In this document: positions 1-8,021 of the stretch, one piece after another
How the letters are laid out: each line of letters opens with the position of its first letter
Position numbering within the stretch: the first letter of the stretch is position 1
Source of the DNA: RGIG5952 sp045603485
GTDB lineage: Bacteria; Verrucomicrobiota; Kiritimatiellia; RFP12; JAAYLN01
DNA: 19,059 nucleotides
Direction: 5' to 3'
Assembly: GCA_045603485.1 (NCBI GenBank)
Contig: JAZUMF010000011.1
Location: forward strand, 1-19,059
Notes under the pieces: model-generated
Told to the model about the DNA's origin: nothing
What the model saw: only the letters and a program-made list of their open reading frames with translations
Database searches by the model: none
Position numbers and translations under genes: made by a program

Positions 1-127
1 CTATTGTACGCATCATCTTGACGAACATGTCTTTATCTGTATCCCCCAGCAAAAACTGACTGAAGATACATCTGCTTACTATATGGTAGTAGCTTTCGCC
101 TATATTCTTGACTCTTGGTTTTCTCAT
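1..127 (-). CDS. RAYT/Y1-type transposase, N-terminal part (cut by window edge)
   Basis: The reverse strand opens with ATG at 127 and stays open to base 1, so only about 42 N-terminal residues are seen. They begin MRKPRVKNIGESYYHIVSR and continue through FLLGDTDKDMF. This resembles the start of REP-associated tyrosine transposases (RAYTs), HUH-type single-strand endonucleases of the Y1_Tnp/IS200 type, in which a basic MR.PR start, a YHI.SR strand and an FLLGD..K.MF helix precede the HUH motif. The catalytic HUH and Tyr lie outside the window, so activity cannot be judged. A clear Shine-Dalgarno AAGGAG sits 7 nt before the ATG. It is the last gene of a minus-strand run after rpoN, 76 bp downstream of that stop, with an inverted repeat in the gap. 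The family call rests on a short N-terminal match. Confidence 0.72.
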   Translation of the reverse strand, partial: MRKPRVKNIGESYYHIVSRCIFSQFLLGDTDKDMFVKMMRTI

Positions 128-142
128 TGTTGTCTCCTTGTT

Positions 143-170
143 ATCTGCGATGCCTGTCCCTTAGGCAGAT
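143..170. repeat. Short inverted repeat between rpoN and the RAYT-like gene
   Basis: ATCTGC (143-148) and GCAGAT (165-170) are perfect inverted copies. An alternative inner pair, GCCT (152-155) with AGGC (163-166), extends an imperfect stem. It could be a weak hairpin between the two genes or a REP-like element of the kind RAYTs act on. No U-tract follows, so it is not a convincing intrinsic terminator. Confidence 0.35.
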
Positions 171-203
171 ATATTACCAAAAAATGGGGTGTGGGGCAAG
201 AAA

Positions 204-1646
204 TTACATCAAGGCGCGTTTTTTACGGTCGCTTGATGATGGGATGTGGAGGATATCACGATATTTGGCGATTGTTCGGCGCTTGATGTCTATTCCTTCT
301 GATGTGAGTATCTGGCAAATTTGTTGATCGGATAACGGTTTTTTGGGATTTTCAGAGCGGACGATTGCAGCGATGCGGTCCATTACCGCTTTATTTGATA
401 CTGACTGTCCATTTGAAGAACTTTTAAGCCCTGTGGAGAAAAAATATTTGAGTTCAAATATTCCTCTTGGCGAGCGTAGATATTTACCCTCTACCGCTCG
501 GCCGATAGTCGTTTCATGGCGCCCTATCTTTTTTGCTATATCGGCAAGGGTCATGGGTTTGAGGTGGGTAATGCCTTTATTAAAGAAGCCTTGCTGCTCT
601 TCAACAATTGCCTCTCCAACCTTTAGAATCGTTTCCTGTCTTTGAAGAAGACACCCTGCCAATGCTTCTGCTGCGCGGATATGTTCTCGTATGTACGCTT
701 TATCTCCGCTTGAAATTTCATTTCGATCGAGATATTCCCGCATTGTCTTGCTAATGACAATAGACGGCATTGTTGACAAGTCTATATCAACAACCCATTT
801 TCCGTACTTGTTCTGATAAACGGTAAGTTCAGGAATGATGTAGTCCGTGGGGGGGACCGTGTCATACTCTGCAACCGGATTTGGGTTAAGCGAACGGATT
901 AACTTGATTGCTGAATCTACCTCGGTAAAGGTTAAGTTGAGCTTTGAGACAATTATCTCTTTATTACCATTTACAAATTCGTCAAAGGCTTCATTTATGA
1001 TGCGTAATGCTACATCGACATTTTTTGCGTCGGTGGCTTTAATTTGAAGAGCTAATCGTTCTCTGACATTTCGTGCTGCGATTCCCGGCGGATCGAATGT
1101 ATTCTGAATAATGGCAAGAACCCGTTCGACTTGAGTTATGGAGGTATCAAGAACTTCTGCAATTTCTGCTGTCGAAACGGCAAGCATTCCACTGGAGCTT
1201 AAATTTGCGATTACAGTTTCAGCAATCTTCTCATCATCTATGCTGAATTCTGAAGTATTTATCTGGCTTCTAAGATGATTTTCGAGCGACTCGGGCTGGC
1301 TGACAGACTCAAACATATACCGCCGCCGTTCTTCAGCATCGTCGGTATTTGAAATCGATGATGCCACTTGACGATGTTCCTGATAATCATCGTCATTTTC
1401 TTCTAATGCCTTACGATCTTCTTTTCGGAAGTCGTCTCCATGAGCAGGAGCATCTAGCTCAAGCTTTGGAGCGACGACTTCCTCGATTGCGGGATTCTTT
1501 GCTGCCTCCTCGCGGATTTTTTGCTCAAGCGCCAACAGCGGAAGCTGCAGGATGTCGAGCGACTGCCGTTGCATCGGCGAAATCGTCAGCGTCTGCGTCT
1601 GCTTTTGCTGTTGGGTTTGAGTTAATCCTAGCGATGGGAAAGCCAT
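204..1646 (-). CDS. rpoN: RNA polymerase sigma-54 factor RpoN
   Basis: 480 residues, the normal length for sigma-54. The N-terminal 50 residues form the Gln/Leu-rich region I (QTQQQKQTQTLTISPMQRQSL..LQLPLLALEQKI) that contacts activators and holds the closed complex. An acidic region II follows (about 60-110). The core-binding domain occupies about 115-300. A helix-turn-helix lies around LADIAKKIGRHETTIGRAV. The RpoN box, which reads the -24 promoter element, is RRTIAKYR near 456-463 (family form ARRTVAKYR). All expected regions are present, so the protein looks functional. It starts 18 bp after the stop of the glycosidase gene and has no obvious Shine-Dalgarno; the gap holds a small CAAAGT/ACTTTG hairpin. 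No activator with an AAA+ domain and no clear -24/-12 promoter was seen in the window, so the regulon is unknown. Confidence 0.97.
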   Translation of the reverse strand: MAFPSLGLTQTQQQKQTQTLTISPMQRQSLDILQLPLLALEQKIREEAAKNPAIEEVVAPKLELDAPAHGDDFRKEDRKALEENDDDYQEHRQVASSISNTDDAEERRRYMFESVSQPESLENHLRSQINTSEFSIDDEKIAETVIANLSSSGMLAVSTAEIAEVLDTSITQVERVLAIIQNTFDPPGIAARNVRERLALQIKATDAKNVDVALRIINEAFDEFVNGNKEIIVSKLNLTFTEVDSAIKLIRSLNPNPVAEYDTVPPTDYIIPELTVYQNKYGKWVVDIDLSTMPSIVISKTMREYLDRNEISSGDKAYIREHIRAAEALAGCLLQRQETILKVGEAIVEEQQGFFNKGITHLKPMTLADIAKKIGRHETTIGRAVEGKYLRSPRGIFELKYFFSTGLKSSSNGQSVSNKAVMDRIAAIVRSENPKKPLSDQQICQILTSEGIDIKRRTIAKYRDILHIPSSSDRKKRALM

Positions 1647-1664
1647 AGCATGTCAAAGTTTTTT

Positions 1665-3614
1665 CTACTTTGTGAATTCAAGGAAGAAGCAGCTATGTGC
1701 TGGCACTACCTTTTTAACGACATTACCCTGTACAGTCACTTCTTCGTCTGTCCAGAAGTTGCGCGCCTTTGAGCCATTATAGCCTAGTGCGCCATAATCA
1801 AGAACGAATTCTTTGTCTTCATCACCCCAATTGAGGAGGAGAACACGGAAGCCTGATGGTGTCTTTTGAATCCACTTTGATGCGATATCGCTTTCAAAGA
1901 GGTCAAGAGGAATACCCGCGGCACCGCGTTCCGCAGAGACTGTTCGACGGACGAGATCCAAGCCTGTCTCATTGAGGACATAGAGCTTATCAGAGAGGTT
2001 GATGGCACCGCCGTTGACAAGGGCGATAGAGAGAAGACAACGGGCTTCTTTTGCTAAGATGTCGTCGAAACCGTAATTCCAAGGCACATAATCACTTGGC
2101 CTATTCTTAGTTTCTGACGGTTCGACACCGATAAGGCAGCATTGTAAGCGTCCGCGATTTGGATCGTTTACAGTTTCAGGTCCGCGGCAAACGCAGAAGT
2201 CCGGGTCTGTAACCCAAACTCGGTTTGAAGCCCATGCGCGAGACGCTACCGCAACGGCGTTGCTCTTTGCATTGCGCCAGGTTGCGTGGATATCACTACC
2301 TGCGCGAACCATCTGTACCAAGTCATCACCGGCCTCATAAGCAAAACCGCAACCTAATATTGTCGCCCTGTCACGCGTTGCGTCAACGATTGGACGCAAT
2401 GCGGTGCGAAGCAATTCACCGCGAGGTAGAGTATTGTCATGCAAACGGGGAGCTTTGAAGAGTGACATTAAGAAGTCAATCTTAAAATACTCATAGCCAT
2501 AATCTGAATAACGGGTGAAGAGATCATAGACAAACTTCTTTGTCTTCTCGATTGTCGGGTCGAGAATAAAACCATGGCGACGCATACATTCATAGGCAAG
2601 GCACGGGAAGCCGCCTTCACTCAGTGCAAGCATATCCCAATCCCATTGACCGATGCGGCTCTGAGGCTCGGCGATATATGGACAAAGCCATAGTCCGGGG
2701 ATAAAGCCCATCTTGCTGAGATTTTTTGCAAGTGCCGGCATCCCTGATGGGAAGAGAGGGTTGGCATCCCATTCGCCATAGCAATATTGCCATCCGTCAT
2801 CGACGATAAAACGCTTGATATATTTTGAAAGGATGGGATCGGACGCGACAAAATCTGCATTTTTGAGGACTTCTTCTTCTGTAATGGTCCAGCGATAGTA
2901 ATCCCAGCTGTTCCAGCCAATTGGCTGAGGCTCGGCGGGCAGCTTAACCTCTGCATTCGCGTCACCGTAATCGCAAAGAGCCTTAAGAGCGTCTTCCGGG
3001 ATTTCAAGCGAAACGGGAACATCATTCAAAGTACCAGCCTGAGGGAACTCAAAGCGGGTTGTGACTGCGACATTTGTCAAAGCCTTGCCGTCAGAAAGAC
3101 CATCGACACGAGCGATATTCGGCTGACGAATTGGCTGAGAAATGTGAAGCTTAGTCTCACCAAAGGAAATAACCGTCTGAAAATGACTTTCAAAGGCAGC
3201 ATCGGGTGTTTCACCAAAATCGGTAACTAAAATATCGGAAGGTAGTTTGCAGGTTCTGCAACCGCCCATCGATCTGCCATTGCAATAGAGGTGTGTGGCA
3301 TTTTCAATTGTTATACCGTAGATTGGCGAGAGGTCAATACGACGGCACTCTTCTTTAAGCTCGAGTGAGGTTGAAAGACGAACACCCTTTTCTGTTTCGT
3401 CAATTAAAATCTTTACCTTACCAGCTTCACACTCGCCAGTAATGGTCTTGCCGTCATCGGAGAGAGTTAAAGGTGAAACAATTTGGCAATCGGCTTCATC
3501 GCCAAAGACTTTTGTCTTGGTGACTGCAACCTTACAGCCTTTAAGCTCAACGCCGGAAAGGCATATTGAGTATGAGCTATTTCCTGCTTCAAGTGAAATA
3601 GAATTTTTATTCAT
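1665..3614 (-). CDS. GH36-like alpha-galactosidase, cytoplasmic
   Basis: 649 residues with no signal peptide. An N-terminal beta-rich domain (1-225) precedes a TIM-barrel domain with hallmarks of clan GH-D, family 36: GWNSWDYY near 233-240, VDDGWQ near 271-276, and YFKID near 376-380, whose Asp380 sits at the catalytic nucleophile position (KxD motif). The Asp of GSDIHATW (about 441) is a candidate acid/base. The family hydrolyses alpha-galactosides such as raffinose or galactomannan side chains; some members are transglycosylases, and the exact substrate cannot be read here. It starts 23 bp after the purN fusion stop and ends 18 bp before rpoN, so it is probably co-transcribed with both. A moderate ribosome site (GCAGGT) precedes the ATG. 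No transporter or sugar regulator lies next to it, so context does not define the pathway. Confidence 0.85.
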   Translation of the reverse strand: MNKNSISLEAGNSSYSICLSGVELKGCKVAVTKTKVFGDEADCQIVSPLTLSDDGKTITGECEAGKVKILIDETEKGVRLSTSLELKEECRRIDLSPIYGITIENATHLYCNGRSMGGCRTCKLPSDILVTDFGETPDAAFESHFQTVISFGETKLHISQPIRQPNIARVDGLSDGKALTNVAVTTRFEFPQAGTLNDVPVSLEIPEDALKALCDYGDANAEVKLPAEPQPIGWNSWDYYRWTITEEEVLKNADFVASDPILSKYIKRFIVDDGWQYCYGEWDANPLFPSGMPALAKNLSKMGFIPGLWLCPYIAEPQSRIGQWDWDMLALSEGGFPCLAYECMRRHGFILDPTIEKTKKFVYDLFTRYSDYGYEYFKIDFLMSLFKAPRLHDNTLPRGELLRTALRPIVDATRDRATILGCGFAYEAGDDLVQMVRAGSDIHATWRNAKSNAVAVASRAWASNRVWVTDPDFCVCRGPETVNDPNRGRLQCCLIGVEPSETKNRPSDYVPWNYGFDDILAKEARCLLSIALVNGGAINLSDKLYVLNETGLDLVRRTVSAERGAAGIPLDLFESDIASKWIQKTPSGFRVLLLNWGDEDKEFVLDYGALGYNGSKARNFWTDEEVTVQGNVVKKVVPAHSCFFLEFTK

Positions 3615-3637
3615 TAAGACCTGCTTTCTTTAAAGTC

Positions 3638-5278
3638 CTATAGCCTTATTACTTTTCGACCACTGATATGAAGAGCATGTGACGCTAAAAGGCGAATTGC
3701 CTCGGGATAGGCAATATGCTCCTCGACCTGAATTCGTGCATGAAGTGTTTCTGGTGAATCATTATCCATAACATCAACGACGCGCTGAACAATAATCGGC
3801 CCCGAATCAATACCTGCATTGACAAAATGAACTGTGCAACCTGCTACTTTTGCGCCATAATCTAATGCCTGCTTCCATCCGGCAATACCGGGGAATGACG
3901 GTAAAATTGCAGGATGAATATTGAGAACGCGATTTGGGAACGCCGCCAAAAGCTTTGGCTTTACAACGCGCATGTAGCCTGCAAGAACGACGACATCGAC
4001 ATTTGCTTCTTTGAGAACGCGAATAACTTCGTCTTCAGCCTTGCCCTCTAGCTTTGTCTTAAAGGGTGCAGGATCCATATAGCTGTTGGGAATTCCGTGG
4101 CGGGCAGCTCTGTCAAGAATCTTTGCTCCGGGAACATCTGAAATTACTGTGACAATCTTTGCATTAAGAGTCCCTGCCTCGATTGCATCTTGAATAGACT
4201 GCATATTTGAGCCTGATCCGGAACCCAGAACGCCTATGCGGAGTGTTCGGGGCTCTTCAACAGGGCGAATACCAATCCTGCCGTGAGGAGTATTACCTTG
4301 TCTGATATGCTCGAAGAGGACCTTTTGCAAGGTAGTTTTAAGCTGCTCTTGAGAGATGGAACGACCAAATGGCACAAAGATGCGCTCGTAAAACGAATCA
4401 TCGCCGCCTGAAGGTAATCCACAGGTGAAAAGCCTATTGAATGCAACGATATTAGAGGTCGGCGGTAAAATCTTCTCAAAGTCTTCGTAGAGTAGCCATG
4501 AGCTGCACAAGAATGCCTTTGGTTGCGGCCTGTCTCCAAAATATTTTTTGAAAAATGCGGGTGCAACTTCAAATGACTGTTCGCATGAAATTGGGTCGAG
4601 CTTTGAGCCGGCTGGTATATGGACATTGAGAATCGGATCGCCTTCGCTACAAAAAACATCCCATTCGCAATTGCAAAAGTCTTCATCGGCTTTGACTAAT
4701 TTTAGTGAACCGTCATTTTTATTCTTTAAGCACAAAGCCGCCTTTGGGAATGAACCTGGCTGAAACTGCAATCTTCCCAACTGAAAGAGGCGCATTGAGA
4801 GATGTTCACGAAGCCATCCAAGCTCGGCAAAGCCGCGATAGCGACCGCATGTGCGCTCGGCAAAGGTGTCAATCCATCTTGGAATATCCTGCATCGCATC
4901 TTGGAGAATGCACTCAGGGATACCGCGCTCTTGATATGCACGCTTTGCGGAAGCGAGATTATAAAGCGCAGGGAAAATCAGGCTGAAGGCATTTGCATTA
5001 GAGAGTGTTTCCGGAGGCGACAATGCGTCCTTTACTGAACGCGGTGCCTCAGAAGGCATATATTTTTCAGTAGCGGTATTCCATTCTTCATGCGTACCGA
5101 GAAGCGCATCTGAAATTGAAGCCAGCTTTTGCGTTAAATCTGAGGATAAAAGAATTTCTGCCGCTGCCAAATGGATCGCCTCGCGATCATTGTCGGCAAT
5201 GCCGCAAAAAAGCATATCTTGCTCTAAAGCTTTTTTATTTGCTAAATAATCAGAAAATGTAAGAACCTCATTCTCCAT
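3638..5278 (-). CDS. purN: Fusion: acyltransferase-like (NAT_N/GNAT_C-type) domain + glycinamide ribonucleotide formyltransferase (PurN)
   Basis: The C-terminal 202 residues are a complete PurN, which transfers formyl from 10-formyl-THF to GAR in purine synthesis. They show the nucleotide-binding loop GVLGSGSGSNMQSI, the catalytic NIHPAILPSFPG (Asn and His of the N-x-H pair) and IDSGPII (catalytic Asp). The preceding 345 or so residues resemble the NAT_N plus GNAT_C-like acyltransferase-domain proteins: LGWLREHLSMRLFQLGRLQF, then VHIPAGSKLDP..CEQSF, then FLCSSWLL and LPPTSNIVAF. This partner is not part of normal PurN (about 210 aa). Two in-frame ATGs exist, at 5293 and 5278. The second was chosen because GAGG lies 9 nt before it. 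A hairpin-terminator ends about 21 bp upstream, leaving no room for a full promoter after it. The acyl donor and acceptor of the extra domain are unknown. Confidence 0.88.
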   Translation of the reverse strand: MENEVLTFSDYLANKKALEQDMLFCGIADNDREAIHLAAAEILLSSDLTQKLASISDALLGTHEEWNTATEKYMPSEAPRSVKDALSPPETLSNANAFSLIFPALYNLASAKRAYQERGIPECILQDAMQDIPRWIDTFAERTCGRYRGFAELGWLREHLSMRLFQLGRLQFQPGSFPKAALCLKNKNDGSLKLVKADEDFCNCEWDVFCSEGDPILNVHIPAGSKLDPISCEQSFEVAPAFFKKYFGDRPQPKAFLCSSWLLYEDFEKILPPTSNIVAFNRLFTCGLPSGGDDSFYERIFVPFGRSISQEQLKTTLQKVLFEHIRQGNTPHGRIGIRPVEEPRTLRIGVLGSGSGSNMQSIQDAIEAGTLNAKIVTVISDVPGAKILDRAARHGIPNSYMDPAPFKTKLEGKAEDEVIRVLKEANVDVVVLAGYMRVVKPKLLAAFPNRVLNIHPAILPSFPGIAGWKQALDYGAKVAGCTVHFVNAGIDSGPIIVQRVVDVMDNDSPETLHARIQVEEHIAYPEAIRLLASHALHISGRKVIRL

Positions 5279-5299
5279 GGCAAAAGACCTCATAAATTA

Positions 5300-5333
5300 A
5301 AAAGGGCGGCGACGATTTCGCCGCCGCCCTTTT
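5300..5333 (-). terminator. GC-rich intrinsic terminator or attenuator hairpin
   Basis: AAAAGGGCGGCG (5300-5311) pairs perfectly with CGCCGCCCTTTT (5322-5333) over 12 bp with a 10-nt loop. An alternative register, GGCGGCGA with TCGCCGCC, is also possible. On the minus strand the stem is followed by TTTTTAATTT, the expected U-tract. It lies after the barrel gene stop (5356) and just before the purN fusion start (5278), so it can end the barrel transcript or attenuate read-through into purN. Confidence 0.85.
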
Positions 5334-5355
5334 AATGAGCTGCAATATAAACAAA

Positions 5356-6081
5356 TTAGAAGCGGCAGTTAAGTGAGAAGTTTACTGCGTTATCTTCGCT
5401 ACCGTATGTTTCGTATGAAAGGCTGATACCGACACGGCGCGTCACATAGACATCCAACCCGAAGGCTATGCCGGCTTCGCTGCCTGTAGCTTCATAATCA
5501 TCACAGTCAAAGACAGACCAAACAGGACCGACGAAGAGACCGATTGCGTCAGGCCAAAGATCCTTCTTGCCCAATACTTCATTTACGATTCCGAGAGTGA
5601 CGGCACCGTAAAACTCGCTGAAATCAGAATCAACGCCGTTGATTTCAGGAGCACCCATCATATATTGGGCTGTCGCAGAAAGACGAATGCGGCTCTCGCA
5701 CGAAAGAGCGGAAATCAAATCATGGTCAAGGATGCTGACCCAGCCTCCAAAACCATAAATTGCGGAGAAACCATGATCACCGAAGTCGTTGATGTCAAGC
5801 TGTGCATCGCCCATACCGACAAAAGCATAGAGAGATGCCCAACGAAGAACATCATAGCCAACCATAAAAGCGATATTATCCTGGCTTAGGGTATTGTAGC
5901 CGTCATTAAGCTCGCGTGAGGTGTAGCGATAGAAGGAGCCAATATGAAGCCCGTCCAAATCTTCAGCTGCGACAAGATAGTCTGCGCCAGAGGCCTCGGC
6001 CGCGCGAGGTGATGCATAAGTTGTGGAGCAAATGGTAACTGCCGCGACAAGGCAAGCAAAAATCTTTGTTGTTAATTTCAT
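5356..6081 (-). CDS. Predicted outer-membrane beta-barrel protein
   Basis: 241 residues with a Sec signal peptide (KKK-poor MKLTTKIFACLVAAVTIC core, likely cleavage near TYA-SP around residue 24). The mature part alternates polar and hydrophobic residues with many Gly and aromatic residues and ends NFSLNCRF. The terminal Phe is typical of barrels inserted by the BAM machinery. A small 8-strand-like barrel is plausible for this length. No known family motif was recognised, so the cargo or role is unknown; two Cys pairs could form disulfides. A good ribosome site (GAGGAA) stands 5 nt before the ATG. It is monocistronic: a terminator follows and a divergent promoter region lies upstream, shared with the LRR lipoprotein gene. 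Confidence 0.7.
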   Translation of the reverse strand: MKLTTKIFACLVAAVTICSTTYASPRAAEASGADYLVAAEDLDGLHIGSFYRYTSRELNDGYNTLSQDNIAFMVGYDVLRWASLYAFVGMGDAQLDINDFGDHGFSAIYGFGGWVSILDHDLISALSCESRIRLSATAQYMMGAPEINGVDSDFSEFYGAVTLGIVNEVLGKKDLWPDAIGLFVGPVWSVFDCDDYEATGSEAGIAFGLDVYVTRRVGISLSYETYGSEDNAVNFSLNCRF

Positions 6082-6100
6082 GAATGTTCCTCAGAATTAG

Positions 6101-6129
6101 TTACAAAAGACACTAATATAGTGTATAAT
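6101..6129 (+). promoter_or_regulatory. Sigma-70-type promoter of the LRR lipoprotein gene
   Basis: TTACAA (6101-6106), a 17-bp spacer and TATAAT (6124-6129) form a near-consensus promoter reading right, giving a leader of about 60 nt before the ATG at 6195. The -10 region is embedded in an imperfect palindrome (AGTGTATAATACTACACA). A weaker left-facing set (TTGCAA near 6148-6143, TATACA near 6127-6122) could serve the barrel gene, so the two promoters would overlap. Confidence 0.65.
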
Positions 6130-6194
6130 ACTACACAGTGAATTGCAATTACTTTATCCTACCGATTCTTAAGAAAAAAGGCAAGGAGTTTTTT

Positions 6195-7046
6195 ATGACG
6201 CTTAAAAAAAATTTATCAACCTCTTTGATTTTGTCGTTGTTTATGGCTGGATGCTTCGCTCACAAGGAAGCGCCACAGCGTCCTGTAACTGCGCGCGGTC
6301 TTGAAGAGGCAGAGAAAATTGCCGCTGAGGTACAGCGTGTTGACCTTTCAAATACCAAGCTTGGTATAGTCCCTGAATCGGTTAAGGGGATGCCAAAGCT
6401 TGATACTCTTTATCTTGCCAATGGCACCTATACAAACTTTTCAGCCCTTGAGGGATTAAAAACGCTCAAGGTGCTTGACCTTAGTTACATTAAACTTACA
6501 CAAGTACCGGCAGAGCTTGCATCAATAGTTTCACTCCGCGATCTTTATTTGGCAAACTGCAATCTTAATGAAATGCCTGAGTTTTTAGCAGGTCTCCCCG
6601 AACTCCGATATATAAATCTTGACCGCAATAACCTCACTTCAATTCCAAAAAATCTTCCAATAGGTCTGAAATGGCTTCGATTAAACGGAAACAAGCTGAC
6701 AGCCCTGCCTGATGAAATAGGCAATCTTACAAAAATGGAGCGAATCTACCTTCGTGATAATAAGCTCAGTACACTTCCGAAATCACTTGCGGCATGCACG
6801 GAAATTGAGGATGTTAATTTAGCAAATAACAACCTTAATGAATTTCCATCTGTCTTGCTTCAATTACCAAAGCTCCGCAATTTGGATCTTTCAGGAAACC
6901 CTAATCTTAAAAAGCTTCCTGATGATATCTCAAAAATGACATCTTTGAGAACATTGATTCTTCGTGGAACAGGACTGAAATTGACCGAAGAGGGACGCGA
7001 CAAAATCCGAAAATCTCTTCACCATACCTGCGTTGTGATTTTTTAA
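6195..7046 (+). CDS. Leucine-rich-repeat lipoprotein
   Basis: 283 residues. A lipoprotein signal (MTLKKNLSTSLILSLFMAGC) ends in a lipobox with Cys20, so the mature protein should be lipid-anchored in an outer or inner membrane and face the periplasm or cell surface. From about residue 45 to the end there are roughly nine LRRs of about 23 residues with the pattern LP..L..L..LR.L.L..N.L..LP, the plant-like or Ras-type class, for example LRYINLDRNNLTSIPKNL. Such solenoids bind proteins; the partner is unknown. The ATG at 6195 is preferred over an in-frame ATG at 6138 because AAGGAG stands 6 nt before it and the lipobox begins properly. Its stop overlaps the stop of the convergent TPR gene by 2 nt, with no terminator between them. 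Confidence 0.85.
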   Translation: MTLKKNLSTSLILSLFMAGCFAHKEAPQRPVTARGLEEAEKIAAEVQRVDLSNTKLGIVPESVKGMPKLDTLYLANGTYTNFSALEGLKTLKVLDLSYIKLTQVPAELASIVSLRDLYLANCNLNEMPEFLAGLPELRYINLDRNNLTSIPKNLPIGLKWLRLNGNKLTALPDEIGNLTKMERIYLRDNKLSTLPKSLAACTEIEDVNLANNNLNEFPSVLLQLPKLRNLDLSGNPNLKKLPDDISKMTSLRTLILRGTGLKLTEEGRDKIRKSLHHTCVVIF

Positions 7047-7978
7047 TCCAAAACAGATACAATCTTTTCGAGTGCAGCGTCTTTTTTTGCACCACGCTTA
7101 AGTGCCTCACTGTAATAGTTTCTCGCAATATCCTTTGACTGCTTGGTCTTTTTGCTGTCCATTACAAGCGTAAGCCAAGCTAAATTGAGATAGGCATCCG
7201 GATCAGCGGGAGCTATACGGATTGCAGAGTCAAGAGATAGCATTGCTTCAGGATAACGCCCTGCCGCCGTATATGCTCCTGCAATAAGAAGAAGTAACGG
7301 TAAATCCTCGCTTCTGCCACGCAAATCCTCCAATGCCGCTATTGCCTGATCGTTCTGTCCAGCCTTGATTCTAGCTGTTGCAAGTAGCATACGCACCTGA
7401 CGATTTCCAGGGTCGTAATTTATCATTGGAATCAAAATCGAGATTGCGGCTGATGTTGAACCGCGTTCCACCAGTGCGCGCGCTTCATTGAAATCATGAA
7501 CAAAATTTCTTGGATCATAAGAAGGTACCTTTTCCTCAGCCTTATCATCAACCTCTGCTTCAGATTCTTCCTCTTCTCCGGAAAGCCGCTTAAAAGCATC
7601 TTCGGCAGAGGTCTCTTCATTTCCAAAGGTCTCGGGGCCACCCTTTTGTGTAAGCGGCATTAACCCATTTACAGTTAAGACACACCTTTCGATTTGATCT
7701 TTGCAGTAATCAGCTCTGATAGCGGCTAATCCATCTTGAAAATCGGGATCGTCAGCAACAATCGACTGATACCTTTCAAGTGCACGAAGGTATCCGTTCG
7801 TTGCCGCTTCGTAATTGTTCTTTGCAAGTGCCGCATCGGCTTTTTCAAGAAGAATATCGGCACTCTTCAGCCTACCCTTTGTTGTTCCTGAAGAACCGAA
7901 AAGCGCCCAGGCCTGAGCATCAAAACAAAATGCTGAAAAAACAGCAAAAAAGAATATTTGTAATAAAAAGCGTTTCAT
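7043..7978 (-). CDS. Secreted tetratricopeptide-repeat (TPR) protein
   Basis: 311 residues with a Sec signal peptide (MKRFLLQIFFFAVFSAFCF, cleavage near AQA-W about residue 24), so it is likely periplasmic. An N-terminal helical pair (ADILLEKADAALAKNNYEAATNGYLRALERY) is TPR-like. A strongly acidic linker follows (GEEEESEAEVDDKAEEK, about 134-150). At least three TPRs follow at about 160-300, with canonical A..Y...G.Y..A...L..A spacing (GAYTAAGRYPEAMLSLDSAIRIAP). These are protein-protein scaffolds, and no enzymatic motif is present. It starts 44 bp after the glycosyltransferase stop and has its own promoter-like element, so it may be independently transcribed. No Shine-Dalgarno is visible, consistent with a very short or absent leader. 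The interaction partner is unknown. Confidence 0.8.
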   Translation of the reverse strand: MKRFLLQIFFFAVFSAFCFDAQAWALFGSSGTTKGRLKSADILLEKADAALAKNNYEAATNGYLRALERYQSIVADDPDFQDGLAAIRADYCKDQIERCVLTVNGLMPLTQKGGPETFGNEETSAEDAFKRLSGEEEESEAEVDDKAEEKVPSYDPRNFVHDFNEARALVERGSTSAAISILIPMINYDPGNRQVRMLLATARIKAGQNDQAIAALEDLRGRSEDLPLLLLIAGAYTAAGRYPEAMLSLDSAIRIAPADPDAYLNLAWLTLVMDSKKTKQSKDIARNYYSEALKRGAKKDAALEKIVSVLD

Positions 7979-7988
7979 AATTCTAACA

Positions 7989-7997
7989 ATTGTAGCA
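7989..7997 (-). promoter_or_regulatory. Extended -10 promoter of the TPR gene, near-leaderless layout
   Basis: The minus strand reads TGCTACAAT, an extended -10 (TGN + TACAAT at 7994-7989), ending 10 nt before the ATG at 7978. No good -35 is seen. Initiation about 7 nt downstream would leave a leader of about 3 nt, too short for a ribosome site. Confidence 0.4.
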
Positions 7998-8021
7998 CAA
8001 AATCGCTAATTTACGAAGTTT

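Noticed and set aside
1690..1715. TGGCAC at 1699 as a sigma-54 -24 element
   Set aside because: No TTGCA -12 element follows at the right spacing, and it lies inside the glycosidase gene.
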